From assembly GCF_031426495.1 (NCBI RefSeq), contig NZ_JANPLK010000026.1, positions 1-38,410 on the forward strand: a DNA stretch of 38,410 nt, given 5' to 3'. Under the pieces are notes generated by a model. It worked only from the letters and a program-made list of their open reading frames with translations, had not been told where the DNA came from and did not search any database. Of this stretch, positions 24,079 through 31,997 are shown in pieces (position 1 is the stretch's first letter; each line of letters opens with the position of its first letter). Source of the DNA: Gemmatimonas sp. (GTDB lineage: Bacteria; Gemmatimonadota; Gemmatimonadetes; Gemmatimonadales; Gemmatimonadaceae). Position numbers and translations under genes: made by a program.

Positions 24079-24168
24079 GCGGGGGTAACTCCGGACCGAG
24101 GGATGTCGAGGGCCCTCGGCAACCGGTGTGTCGCCGATCGAGTCCCCCAGTCACTAATCGGAGTCTCG

Positions 24169-24630
24169 ATGACGAACCCGACACCAGCATCGGCCCTAGA
24201 CCAGGACCGCTGGTACACGCGCCCCGTGTTCTTCGTCGCCGACATCCACCGCGCGGCGCAGTACTACATCGAGCAACTGGGTTTTGCCAAGCAGTGGCTT
24301 ACCGACAATGACGCGGCCACGGTATGTCAGGTGCATCGCGGTCAGTGCGAGATCATTCTCTGTGAAGCCGAGTCGCGCGTCGGGACGGGGCGATTGTTCA
24401 TCGAGCTCACCGCCGTCGCGTTGGCGACGTTGCGACAGGAACTCGCATCGCGACACGTACCCATGGCCGACACCTGGTGGGGATACGACTCGCTACAGCT
24501 GCTCGATCCCGACGGCAACGAGCTGCTCTTTCCGGAGCCTGGCTACGCGTTGCGGCTCACGGCCACGGCAATCGATCGTCCACCAGAAACTGCGCCCGTT
24601 CGAACAGGTGCGTGTCGCGCACTCGCGTGA
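24169..24630 (+). CDS. VOC superfamily protein (glyoxalase/bleomycin-resistance fold)
   Basis: 153 residues from the ATG at 24169, preceded by GGAG. It begins with a short tail and then the VOC motif FFVADIHRAAQYYIEQLGFAKQWL, followed by CEIILCEAESR and the C-terminal metal-site strand LQLLDPDGNELLFPEP. The fold binds metal with His/Glu residues and covers glyoxalases, dioxygenases and antibiotic-binding proteins; the actual substrate is unknown. Its last 74 bp overlap, on the opposite strand, the end of the RES toxin gene at 24557-25291. Confidence 0.86.
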   Translation: MTNPTPASALDQDRWYTRPVFFVADIHRAAQYYIEQLGFAKQWLTDNDAATVCQVHRGQCEIILCEAESRVGTGRLFIELTAVALATLRQELASRHVPMADTWWGYDSLQLLDPDGNELLFPEPGYALRLTATAIDRPPETAPVRTGACRALA

Positions 24631-25291
24631 GGTCGCCGCGTGTGAAGTCCACCGCGTCTCGTGTGGCCGTACAATGCCAGCGCTCAAAGTGCTGCGGTGT
24701 GGCTTGATGAAACACGGCAGGTGAAAACGCTCCCACGTTCGTCCCGTGCTCGGCATCCCGGGCCGAGGGAAACCGGAACAGCTCGACCTGCGCGTCGCGC
24801 ATGGCGCGGCCAAGTGTCTGAGACGACCGATACGAGACGGCCGATGAGATTTCGGCCGCATGATCCGAGAACGGCGGTGCCGCAAGATCGACCGCACGTG
24901 TGCCGCGCAGACGCACGGTGAAGCTCGTGAGCGCGGTGGTGACCGGCTCGAGCGCGGCATGTGTGCCCTCGAGAAAGAGCAGCCGGTAGTAGGCCACTTC
25001 GGCGAAGGCGGTGCGTTGTTGCTCGGAGCCGTACCAGATGCCGCGTTCGTGTCGCGTGCCGAAGCGTGAGCCATGACGCAGCGGCGGATACCGGAACGGC
25101 GTGAAGAGGAGGTAGTGCAAACGCGCCCCGACGGTGACCGGCGGCTTCACGCGATCGATAAGCTCCTCGAGCAACTCCTGCTCCGCGGCCGACGTCACCA
25201 GCTTGCGGGTCGAGACCTCGTGCTGCGATTCCACCACACGCCACGCGACCAGCCGTAGCGCGCGAAGCTCAGAGTCGCCCGCGCATTGCAT
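24557..25291 (-). CDS. RES-domain toxin
   Basis: 244 residues. The RES domain shows RVKPP near residue 50, R-rich HGSRFGTRHERGIWYGSEQQRTAFAEVAYYR (the Arg, Tyr/Trp and Glu/Ser positions of the family active site) and a later YRSSQTLGRAMRDAQVELFRFPSARD. RES toxins degrade or ADP-ribosylate using NAD+. The ATG at 25291 overlaps the upstream antitoxin gene by 23 bp, typical of this antitoxin-first layout. The reading frame is intact. Its 3' end overlaps the convergent VOC gene by 74 bp. Confidence 0.87.
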   Translation of the reverse strand: MQCAGDSELRALRLVAWRVVESQHEVSTRKLVTSAAEQELLEELIDRVKPPVTVGARLHYLLFTPFRYPPLRHGSRFGTRHERGIWYGSEQQRTAFAEVAYYRLLFLEGTHAALEPVTTALTSFTVRLRGTRAVDLAAPPFSDHAAEISSAVSYRSSQTLGRAMRDAQVELFRFPSARDAEHGTNVGAFSPAVFHQATPQHFERWHCTATRDAVDFTRGDLTRVRDTHLFERAQFLVDDRLPWP

Positions 25292-25646
25292 CCAGATATT
25301 GGACGACATCCACCAGGCCCTCGATGGTTCGGATTCGCTCGGCGGGGACGCCGCTGAGATGATCGTTCGTGGCGTGCAGCCAGGCGCGCGCCTTGGCGTC
25401 GTCCCCGCCAACGAGTGCGTCGAGCGACCGGAAGAGCCGCACGAACATCAGGGCCAGCTCGCCTTCCTTGCTGGCCGGATCGACGCCGCGGCCGTTCTGC
25501 ATGCGGGAGACCGAGGCCTCACTGACACCGATGACGGTGGCCAGGTGGCGACTGGTGAGCCCCAAACGTTCGGCGGCGGCGAGCGCCGCTTGGGCGATCA
25601 CCGCCGCCGGATCGGGCTTGGTGCGGAGCGTGGTACGCGCTGGCAT
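25269..25646 (-). CDS. Xre/MbcA/ParS-type antitoxin
   Basis: 125 residues. Residues about 20-65 are a helix-turn-helix (AERLGLTSRHLATVIGVSEASVSRM), followed by the C-terminal DUF2384 toxin-binding domain (SLDALVGGDDAKARAWLHATNDHLSGVPAERIRTIEGLVDVVQYLDAMRG). It pairs with the RES toxin and overlaps it. Such antitoxins block the toxin active site and autoregulate. The ATG at 25646 is preceded by 'TTCAGAC', not a strong ribosome-binding site. Confidence 0.88.
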   Translation of the reverse strand: MPARTTLRTKPDPAAVIAQAALAAAERLGLTSRHLATVIGVSEASVSRMQNGRGVDPASKEGELALMFVRLFRSLDALVGGDDAKARAWLHATNDHLSGVPAERIRTIEGLVDVVQYLDAMRGRL

Positions 25647-25695
25647 GTCTGAAAAAATATGTGCCTATTCTTGCAATTGCAAGCGCCTCAAGAGC

Positions 25696-26553
25696 CTATC
25701 CCTGCACGAACGCCAGCAAGTCCGCATTCAGCTGCGCCTTGTGGGTGTCGGTCAGCCCGTGTGGCGCACCTGGGTACACCTTGAGCGTGGACCCCTTCAC
25801 GAGCTTGGCCGACGCGAGCCCGGCCGCACCGATCGGCACGACCTGATCGTCGTCGCCGTGCACGATCAGCGTGGGCATCGTGAACTTCTTGAGGTCTTCG
25901 GTGAAGTCCGTTTCAGAGAATGCCTTGATGCAGTCGTATGTACTCTTGTGGCCGGCGAGCATGCCCTGCATCCAGAACCACTCCATCGCGCCGGCCGAGG
26001 GCTTGGCGTCTGGGCGGTTGAATCCGAAGAACGGCCCACTGGCGAGTTCGCGATAGAACTGCGCGCGATCGGCGATCGACTCCGCGCGAATGCCGTCGAA
26101 TACGGAAATAGGGAGACCGTCGGGATTCGCGTCGGTCTTGAGCATCAGCGGCGGTACGGCGGAGATGAGCGCGACCTGCGCGATGCGGCTGGTGCCGTGT
26201 CGTCCGACGTAGCGCGCGACTTCGCCTCCTCCCATGGAGAAGCCGACGAGCGTCACCTCGCGCAGGTCAAGCGCGTCGATGAGTTCGGCGAGATCATCGG
26301 CAAAGGTGTCCATGTCATTGCCCGTCCACGATTGACTCGAGCGGCCGTGTCCGCGCCGGTCGTGCGCGATGCAGCGGAAGCCATTGTCGGCGAGGTGCAG
26401 CATCTGCGCTTCCCAGCTATCGGCACTCAGCGGCCAGCCGTGACTGAATACGATCGGTCGCCCGGTGCCCCAGTCCTTGAAGTACATCGTGTTGCCGTCG
26501 CGGAGCGTGAGCAGGTTGCCCTTCAATGTCGGGGCGGTAACACTGGCACTCAT
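25696..26553 (-). CDS. Alpha/beta hydrolase, cofactor-free haloperoxidase/arylesterase-like
   Basis: 285 residues. It matches the non-haem chloroperoxidase group: oxyanion region FSHGWPLSADSWEAQM, CIAHDRRGHGRSSQ, nucleophile elbow GFSMGGGEVARY (Ser106), late acid HGDDDQVVPIG and PHGLTDTHKAQLN (His). The triad is complete. The family hydrolyses esters or makes peracids; the natural substrate is unknown. No signal peptide, so it is probably cytoplasmic. It follows the Xre antitoxin start by 49 bp in the reverse order and is likely an independent transcript. Confidence 0.9.
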   Translation of the reverse strand: MSASVTAPTLKGNLLTLRDGNTMYFKDWGTGRPIVFSHGWPLSADSWEAQMLHLADNGFRCIAHDRRGHGRSSQSWTGNDMDTFADDLAELIDALDLREVTLVGFSMGGGEVARYVGRHGTSRIAQVALISAVPPLMLKTDANPDGLPISVFDGIRAESIADRAQFYRELASGPFFGFNRPDAKPSAGAMEWFWMQGMLAGHKSTYDCIKAFSETDFTEDLKKFTMPTLIVHGDDDQVVPIGAAGLASAKLVKGSTLKVYPGAPHGLTDTHKAQLNADLLAFVQG

Positions 26554-26772
26554 CAGTCTGTCTCCAGAGGTGGGGTGGGTGCCACAGCGGCGCGCTGGTC
26601 ACTCGCCAAATCGGACTGCAAGGAGTTGGCCAGCACACGCTGCGCTACTCCTGCTAGAGGCGGTCGAAACATTGTGCGGCCGCTGTCGCGGCGTTACGAT
26701 CGTGCCGTGCGCTAGGACCGCAGGCGAACGCCGCTGTGCGTCTTCCCAGGTTGCTCTATTGGAGTCATTGCA

Positions 26773-27954
26773 ATGCACGCACTGTCGTTGGGCGTGTCGC
26801 GGCCGATAGTACGGCGCGTCTCATGCCTCGTCGCATCGCTCGCACTGTTCTGTGCGCCACTGGTGGCCGATGCCCAGTCTGCCGCTCCGTTTCGCCTGTC
26901 GGCCGCGCCAATCCTGACGATTGGCGCCGAGGATAAAGGACCGGCGTATCAGCTGGATCGCGTGTATGGCGCCGTGCGCCTACCGGACGGACGGATCACG
27001 GTCGGCAACAGCTCCACGGGCGAACTGCGGCTGTATGACGCGCGCGGAACGTTTCTCACGTCGGCCAGTCGGCGTGGCGGCGGGCCGGGGGAGTTCGATG
27101 AGAACGAAGCGATCGTCCCGCGCGTGCACGGGGCTACGGTGGTGGCCAACGACATGTCGCATGCGCGGGTGAATCGCTATGACTTCTCTGGCAAAGTACT
27201 TCCGCAACTCACGCTCAAGTCTATTCCGGGAGCGGTGCAATCAGTCCTCGACGCCACCGCCGGTTCGCATCTGATCGCGCGTGCCACGGCGTCACCAAGA
27301 CTGCAGGGCGCTCCGGGTCAGCGCATTTCGACCCGCTACCGATTCGCGGTGTACGACTCGACGGGCATGCAGCGCGCCGCCTTGTTCGAATTGCCGTCGC
27401 GTGAGCGCATGGTGCATGCGTTCGGCGGCTCGATGCGCTTTCCGTATATCCCGTTCTCGCCAGAGCCCATTGTGGCCGCGTCCACCGACAAGATCTATCT
27501 CATCCGGGATGGCACGCCGACGATCGAAGTGTGGTCGCTCGCCGCGAAGCGGATCGGCACGCTGACGTGGAACGCCCGGCCCATCGAGGTGCGTGACATC
27601 TGGACGCGGTGGCGACAGGCCGAACTCGACGCGGAGACGCGACAGACGAGCAAGCTGTTCTACGAGGACTTCCTGAGCGACCGGCTGCCGCTGCCACAAT
27701 TCGTGCCGGTCGCGGAGGCCATGCACGTAGATCCTGCGGGCCGGCTCTGGATTGTGCGCACCCGCCTTCCCTGGGAGCCCGCGCGCCGCTGTGATGTTCT
27801 CGATCCCGCCGGTCGCTTCCTCGGCAGTGTCGCGCTCCCGCCCAACTTCACGATGCTGCAGGTTGGCGTGGACTTCCTGCTTGGCCGCGCGCGCGACGAC
27901 GATGATGTGGAGCAGGTGCAGCTGTATCGCCTCACGCCCGTAGGTGCGCGTTAG
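26773..27954 (+). CDS. Exported six-bladed beta-propeller protein
   Basis: 393 residues with a signal peptide (about 1-36, LVASLALFCAPLVADAQSA). The body has blade-like repeats with the 'G.I.V.......L..YD..G' pattern: LPDGRITVGNSSTGELRLYDARGTFLTSASRRGGGPGEF, then ANDMSHARVNRYDFSGKVL, and the end VDPAGRLWIVRTRLP and DVLDPAGRFLGSVALPPNF. This is the NHL/6-bladed type very common in Gemmatimonadota. TTGGAG lies about 12 bp before the ATG. Ligand and partners are unknown. Confidence 0.85.
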   Translation: MHALSLGVSRPIVRRVSCLVASLALFCAPLVADAQSAAPFRLSAAPILTIGAEDKGPAYQLDRVYGAVRLPDGRITVGNSSTGELRLYDARGTFLTSASRRGGGPGEFDENEAIVPRVHGATVVANDMSHARVNRYDFSGKVLPQLTLKSIPGAVQSVLDATAGSHLIARATASPRLQGAPGQRISTRYRFAVYDSTGMQRAALFELPSRERMVHAFGGSMRFPYIPFSPEPIVAASTDKIYLIRDGTPTIEVWSLAAKRIGTLTWNARPIEVRDIWTRWRQAELDAETRQTSKLFYEDFLSDRLPLPQFVPVAEAMHVDPAGRLWIVRTRLPWEPARRCDVLDPAGRFLGSVALPPNFTMLQVGVDFLLGRARDDDDVEQVQLYRLTPVGAR

Positions 27955-28032
27955 CGCGCGAGGCTGCATGTTCGTCGGTGTATGATGCCGCGGTCCGTCG
28001 GGACTCGGCACACCATTCCACAGTGAGCCTTC

Positions 28033-28461
28033 ATGTATCACGCATTGTTGATTTCGGTCGCCTCATTGTTGGTCGCACCAATTGTGCTGAACGAACCGGC
28101 GCCCGCCTCGGCACCGCGACCCTGTCGCGATCTGGTGGTCGCGGCGTTCGATACCACGGTAACGTGGCCCAGCGATGACTCCCTCGTGCAATTTCGGTTG
28201 GGAAGTCGCGGGCCGGAGTATCCCGCCGACCTTCGATCGGTCCGTGACGGCCGTGTGGTGGCGAGATTCGTCGTCGATACCAACGGACGAGTGGTGCAGG
28301 GGACTGCTATGATCGTGTCGGAGTCGCACCGCGGCTTCGGTCGATCTGTATGCCAATTTCTGGCGCAAGCCCAATTGAAGTCGCCGGTGGTCAATGGTCG
28401 AAAACTGACCGTCGAAGTGGCGGCAGCGCCATTCACGTTTCAGTTCGGCAGCCGGGACTAA
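28033..28461 (+). CDS. Small exported TonB C-terminal-like protein
   Basis: 142 residues. The N-terminus (MYHALLISVASLLVAPIVLN) is a signal peptide or anchor. The rest resembles the TonB C-terminal beta-alpha-beta domain: VRDGRVVARFVVDTNGRVVQGTAMIVSESHRGFGRSVCQFLAQAQLKSPVVNGRKL. There is no proline-rich spacer and no ExbB/ExbD nearby, so it is unlikely to be a full energy transducer. It may be a periplasmic domain acting with another protein. Two Cys (in APRPCRDL and SVCQFL) could form a disulfide. Confidence 0.72.
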   Translation: MYHALLISVASLLVAPIVLNEPAPASAPRPCRDLVVAAFDTTVTWPSDDSLVQFRLGSRGPEYPADLRSVRDGRVVARFVVDTNGRVVQGTAMIVSESHRGFGRSVCQFLAQAQLKSPVVNGRKLTVEVAAAPFTFQFGSRD

Positions 28462-28543
28462 GGAAACGCTACGGACGATGTCGTTCGCGTCTTGATTGAC
28501 TGCATCTGTGTCTGATATCATCGCGGCCTGTACGGCCACTCGG

Positions 28544-28752
28544 GATAGCAACGGAAACGGGCGCCTCCTGTCTGACACGGATACGAACCGATAGGAACGG
28601 CTGCGAACGGATCTGGTCGGTGGCCACGACGGCGCTTTGGTCGTGGCGCACGTTTCAATCATTGAAAATGAACAGCGGTTGAGCCGCCGAGTCGGTCGCG
28701 CAACGACGAGCATCCGTTGCTATCTGTTCGCATCAGTTCGTATCCGTGTCAG
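28544..28752. repeat. Imperfect inverted repeat element with nested palindromes
   Basis: Most of the 349-bp gap 28462-28810 holds this element. Arms 28572-28612 and 28752-28712 are inverted copies matching at 33 of 41 bases; the outer 17 bp (CTGACACGGATACGAAC at 28572-28588 against 28736-28752) are perfect. Each arm contains short GGATACGAAC/GCGAAC-like words. Between the arms lie a stem-loop (GCCACGAC 28623-28630 with GTCGTGGC 28640-28647), a perfect TTTCAATCATTGAAA (28653-28667), and GCGG...CCGC (28675-28687). A further GATAGCAACGGA (28544-28555) is the complement of 28713-28724. No coding frame is convincing. It could be a REP/MITE-like mobile repeat or a structured RNA. Confidence 0.7.
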
Positions 28753-28810
28753 GCCGGAAACGTGTGTTTCCGCTGTTATCCGTGGCCCTGGCTGAACAGC
28801 AATCGATCGT

Positions 28811-29821
28811 TCACACCGCCGGTTGCGCCGCCAGCCACGTGACATAGCTCGCGATCCCCGTGGCCACGTCGGCAAATACATGGTCGCAACCGGTAGCGCG
28901 CAGCTGCGTGAGATCGGCCTGCGTGAAGCACTGATACTTGCCTTTCAGCGCCTCGGGGAAGTCGATGTACTCGAGCAGGCCCTGCGCGATCAGGTCGGCG
29001 ATGGGCAGTGCCGCCTCACCGCGTAGCGCGCGCACGGCGTTCACCGTGGCCACGGCGACGTCGTTGAAGGGCTGGGCGCGGCCGGTGCCGAGGTTGAAGA
29101 TGCCACTCTGGTCGGGGTGCTCGAGGAACCAGAGGTTGACCGCGACCACGTCGTTCACGAACACGAAGTCGCGCGACTGCTCACCTGGTGCGTAACCGCC
29201 GTACTCGCCGAACAACCGAACCTTGCCGCTTTCGCGGAACTGATTGAAATGGTGGAACGCCACCGACGCCATGCGGGCTTTGTGCTGCTCGCGTGGGCCG
29301 TACACGTTGAAATAGCGAAAGCCCACCACCTGCGGCCCCACCTGGTGGCCGGCGTGCGGCAGCATGCGGCGTACGACGTTGTCGAAGAGCAGCTTGGAGT
29401 AGCCGTAGACATTGAGCGGCTGCTCGAACTCGGGCTCTTCGCGGAACGAGGCGCTCCCGCCGTAGGTCGCGGCCGAGGAAGCGTACAGCAGCCGGGTGCC
29501 CTGACGCTGGCAGGCGTCGAGCAGGTCCTTGGAGTTGCGATAGTTGTTGTCGAGCATGAACCGGCCGTTGTGCTCCATGGTATCGGAGCAGGCGCCCTCA
29601 TGCAGCACGGCATCTACCTGGCCGAATTCGCCGCGCGCGAAGCGCTGGTAGAAGTCGGACTTGTCGAAGTAGTCGCTGATCTGCGCGCCGTTCAGGTTCC
29701 GGTACTTCTGGCCGTCGGTGAGATCGTCGACGGCGATCACATCATCGATGCCGATGGCGTTCAGTCCATGCACGATGTTGCTGCCGACCATGCCGGCAGC
29801 GCCTGTGACGACAACTTTCAT
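28811..29821 (-). CDS. hldD: ADP-L-glycero-D-manno-heptose 6-epimerase
   Basis: 336 residues. N-terminal Rossmann motif MKVVVTGAAGMVGSNIVHGLN, catalytic region YASSAATYGG and YGYSKLLFDN (Tyr-x-x-x-Lys), and HldD-specific segments LHEGACSDTMEHNGRFMLDNNY and GIFNLGTGRAQPFNDVA. It makes ADP-L-glycero-beta-D-manno-heptose for the LPS inner core, in the cytoplasm with NADP. Length is slightly above the usual 310-320. It supports a Gram-negative outer membrane. It stands alone; the other heptose genes are not in the window. Confidence 0.93.
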   Translation of the reverse strand: MKVVVTGAAGMVGSNIVHGLNAIGIDDVIAVDDLTDGQKYRNLNGAQISDYFDKSDFYQRFARGEFGQVDAVLHEGACSDTMEHNGRFMLDNNYRNSKDLLDACQRQGTRLLYASSAATYGGSASFREEPEFEQPLNVYGYSKLLFDNVVRRMLPHAGHQVGPQVVGFRYFNVYGPREQHKARMASVAFHHFNQFRESGKVRLFGEYGGYAPGEQSRDFVFVNDVVAVNLWFLEHPDQSGIFNLGTGRAQPFNDVAVATVNAVRALRGEAALPIADLIAQGLLEYIDFPEALKGKYQCFTQADLTQLRATGCDHVFADVATGIASYVTWLAAQPAV

Positions 29822-29905
29822 CTTGACGGAAATCCTTCGCGAAGTGAAACCGGTACGGCAGATGGCGTGCCGTGAAGTATGGGCAACGTGGCGTGGCCAC
29901 GCGAC

Positions 29906-30355
29906 TCACGGTTCCAAACGCGTACGGTCGTCACCGCCGAACCGCTTCCGCAAATAGGCGCCCGGTCCTCGCGCCAGAAGCAGGAGGCCGGTCGCGGCAG
30001 CCGTACCGGCCAACGTCATGATGCCCAGAAACATCACGGGCGCCCCGATGGCCATCGCGATCCCGCCGAGCGCCAGGCCGGCCACTGCCCCCATGCCGGC
30101 GAAGGTCGGCATCGAGAGCTCGTCGAAGCGCTGACGCCGCGCCGCGATCATGAGGACGATCGCGAAGAGCACGCCGCCGATGAAGCCGGGGATCGCGAGC
30201 GTCTGCGGCCACATGTCCACACGCGACGCCATCGCGAGCTCGCCGGGGAGCAGGTTGTCGAGCAGCTCGATGACACCTCCCACACCGAACCCGATGGCGG
30301 CCCACAGCACCCCCATGCCCAGCGTGGCGCGGACCCGTTTCATCCAGTTCGGCAT
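29906..30355 (-). CDS. Tandem membrane protein (second copy)
   Basis: 149 residues, about four hydrophobic helices (ATLGMGVLWAAIGFGVGGVIELL, TLAIPGFIGGVLFAIVLMIAA, MGAVAGLALGGIAMAIGAPVMFLGIMTLAGTAAATGLLLL). It shares with the gene just upstream the pattern of a W.KR.R.TL start, 'LA.PGF.GG.LF', RR.RFDELS and FAG.GA. Its ATG overlaps the stop of that gene by one base (TAATG). The basic cytoplasmic loop RRQRFDELS is conserved between the pair. Function unknown. Confidence 0.78.
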   Translation of the reverse strand: MPNWMKRVRATLGMGVLWAAIGFGVGGVIELLDNLLPGELAMASRVDMWPQTLAIPGFIGGVLFAIVLMIAARRQRFDELSMPTFAGMGAVAGLALGGIAMAIGAPVMFLGIMTLAGTAAATGLLLLARGPGAYLRKRFGGDDRTRLEP

Positions 30356-30873
30356 TACTTGGCCCGTGTCATGAGATCCCGCGCCAGACCGTCGGTGAGC
30401 CACAGATCGTCGACCGCTCGGCCGCCTTCGAGCTCCTGATGACCGTTCGCGCGTCGCGCCAGCCACAGCGACCCCGCGGCCGATGCGGCGCTGAGCAGGG
30501 TAACCGGCACCATGATGATGGCCGCGAGCGGCCAGCGCGAGCTGGATCCGAGTAACAGCGCCGACGTCGGGATCATGCTGAGCAGGAGACCACCGAGGGC
30601 GCCCCAGCCTGCGAAGCGGCGCACCGAGAGCTCGTCGAAGCGTCGCCGGCGTTCGCCGAGGCTCAGCACCACCGAGAAGAGCGCGCCGCCGAAGAAGCCC
30701 GGCACCGCCAACGCGGGTAGCGGCGCGTCGAAGACCGCGAAGAACGCGTCCCACGGCAACCACGGCAGCAGGAGGCTGCTGACGCCGATCAGCAGGCCGG
30801 CGAGGCCCCACCCAACGGCCCACAGCAGGGCCATCACGAGGGTGCCGCGCAAGCGTTTCAGCCATCGGCGCAT
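30355..30873 (-). CDS. Tandem membrane protein (first copy)
   Basis: 172 residues from the ATG at 30873, preceded by GGAG. About four to five hydrophobic helices (LVMALLWAVGWGLAGLLIGVSSLLL, LPALAVPGFFGGALFSVVLSL, GALGGLLLSMIPTSALLLG, IIMVPVTLLSAASAAGSLWLA), with the conserved loop RRRRFDELSVRRFAGWGA. It is the first of two overlapping paralogues and diverges from the membrane/regulator/prenyltransferase operon at 30971. A longer frame to 30951 is open but adds nothing conserved. Function unknown. Confidence 0.78.
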   Translation of the reverse strand: MRRWLKRLRGTLVMALLWAVGWGLAGLLIGVSSLLLPWLPWDAFFAVFDAPLPALAVPGFFGGALFSVVLSLGERRRRFDELSVRRFAGWGALGGLLLSMIPTSALLLGSSSRWPLAAIIMVPVTLLSAASAAGSLWLARRANGHQELEGGRAVDDLWLTDGLARDLMTRAK

Positions 30874-30916
30874 GGAAGACTCCGGGGAATGGGGGACCAA
30901 TCGGCGACCGTATTGC

Positions 30917-30964
30917 ACTTTGTAATGTAAAGTACTTGACACATGCCGCAAGGGTGCTGATACT
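30917..30964 (+). promoter_or_regulatory. Promoter and near-palindrome upstream of 30971
   Basis: TTGACA (30936-30941), 17 bp, then GATACT (30959-30964). A start of transcription seven bases later would fall on the ATG at 30971, so the transcript would be leaderless or nearly so. Just upstream, ACTTT-GTAATGT-AAAGT (30917-30933) is an inverted repeat in AT-rich sequence, followed by the perfect AAGTACTT (30930-30937) that overlaps the -35. The winged-helix regulator in this operon, or another factor, could bind there (inference). Confidence 0.5.
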
Positions 30965-30970
30965 AGTCGT

Positions 30971-31603
30971 ATGGCTGCCCCGTTGTCGGACCCGCCCGCG
31001 CTTCATGACCGCGCCCTACAAGACCTGTCGTTCATCAGGCGCACCATGGAGGGCGCGGCGTCATTCACCGACGTGCCGGGGTGGGGACTCGTGTGGGTGG
31101 GTGCCGTGGCAGTTGTGGCCGCGGCGATGGCCCACCGGCAACCAGACCCGCAGCGGTGGCTGGCCGTGTGGATGGCTGCCGCCGCGATCGCCGCATCGAT
31201 CGGCGGCGCGGCGATGTACGCCAAGATGCGGAAACGCGTCGGTAACGGCAGCGCGCGCCTGCTCAGCGTCCCGGCCCGGAAATTTCTGTTCAGCTTCTGG
31301 CCCGCGATCCTCGCCGGTGCCGTACTCACGTTCGCGCTCGTCGATCCATACGCACCGGGCATTCAACCGCATCTGACCGCGCGCGTGCTCCCCGGTCTTT
31401 GGTTGTTGCTGTACGGCATGGGCGTCACCACGGCCGGTACGTTCTCCGTCCGGGCCGTGCCGCTGATGGGTTTCGGATTCATCACACTCGGCGTGCTCGC
31501 GCTCTTCGTGCCCGCCGCCGACGGAGATCTCATGATGGCGCTCGGCTTTGGCATACTGCACCTGGTGTTCGGCGTCCGCATCGCGCGGAGGCACGGTGGA
31601 TAA
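30971..31603 (+). CDS. Membrane protein with about six transmembrane helices
   Basis: 210 residues. After a short hydrophilic start (DRALQDLSFIRRTMEGAASFTDVPGW) come hydrophobic segments at about residues 40-55, 65-85, 112-128, 140-160, 165-183 and 185-200. The motif 'DLSFIRRTME' and the helix layout are seen in uncharacterised membrane proteins encoded beside small winged-helix regulators in Gemmatimonadota and Acidobacteria. It overlaps the next gene by eight bases. No shared domain name with known function. Confidence 0.8.
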   Translation: MAAPLSDPPALHDRALQDLSFIRRTMEGAASFTDVPGWGLVWVGAVAVVAAAMAHRQPDPQRWLAVWMAAAAIAASIGGAAMYAKMRKRVGNGSARLLSVPARKFLFSFWPAILAGAVLTFALVDPYAPGIQPHLTARVLPGLWLLLYGMGVTTAGTFSVRAVPLMGFGFITLGVLALFVPAADGDLMMALGFGILHLVFGVRIARRHGG

Positions 31604-31997
31604 GCGTGCTGGCAGTGCCGCGCGCGCCCGTCGTGACGAACCACCTCGCGAACCGCGTGACGAGGGAACGCCCTTGAAGGCCATCGACGGAGACGCGTTG
31701 ACGCCGATGGCGCTCGATCGTCTCATCCACGAGCGGGTCCGCCTGGCGATCGTGAGTGCGCTCGCCGTGCATGCATCGCTCACGTTCAACGAACTCAAGG
31801 CGCTGCTCGAGACATCGGATGGCAACGTGTCGGTGCACGCCCGGAAGCTTGAAGACGCCGGCTACATCACGTGCACGAAGGGCTTTGACGGGCGCGTACC
31901 GCGCACCGAGTACCAACTTGCGGCCGCCGGTCGCGCCGCGCTCGAGCGGTATCTGTCGCATATGGAAGCGCTGATCAAGCGCGTGGGAGGCGCATGA
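31596..31997 (+). CDS. Winged-helix transcriptional regulator (ArsR/MarR-like)
   Basis: 133 residues from a GTG at 31596, with GGAGG four bases before it. The DNA-binding part lies at about residues 40-125: LDRLIHERVRLAIVSALAVHASLTFNELKALLETSDGNVSVHARKLEDAGYI..., then the wing with GFDGRVPRTEYQLAAAGRAALERYL. This is the small 'transcriptional regulator' type without a sensor domain. A TTG at 31674 (with GAGGG) or ATG at 31710 could also be the start. It sits between the membrane protein and the cis-prenyltransferase gene, coupled to both by overlap. Target unknown; it may regulate the operon itself. Confidence 0.85.
   Translation: MDKRAGSAARARRDEPPREPRDEGTPLKAIDGDALTPMALDRLIHERVRLAIVSALAVHASLTFNELKALLETSDGNVSVHARKLEDAGYITCTKGFDGRVPRTEYQLAAAGRAALERYLSHMEALIKRVGGA

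Noticed and set aside
28544..28752. Integron attC site or tRNA gene
   Set aside because: No integrase, no core attC pairs and no cloverleaf with CCA or TPsiC-like loop; the structure fits a repeat element better.
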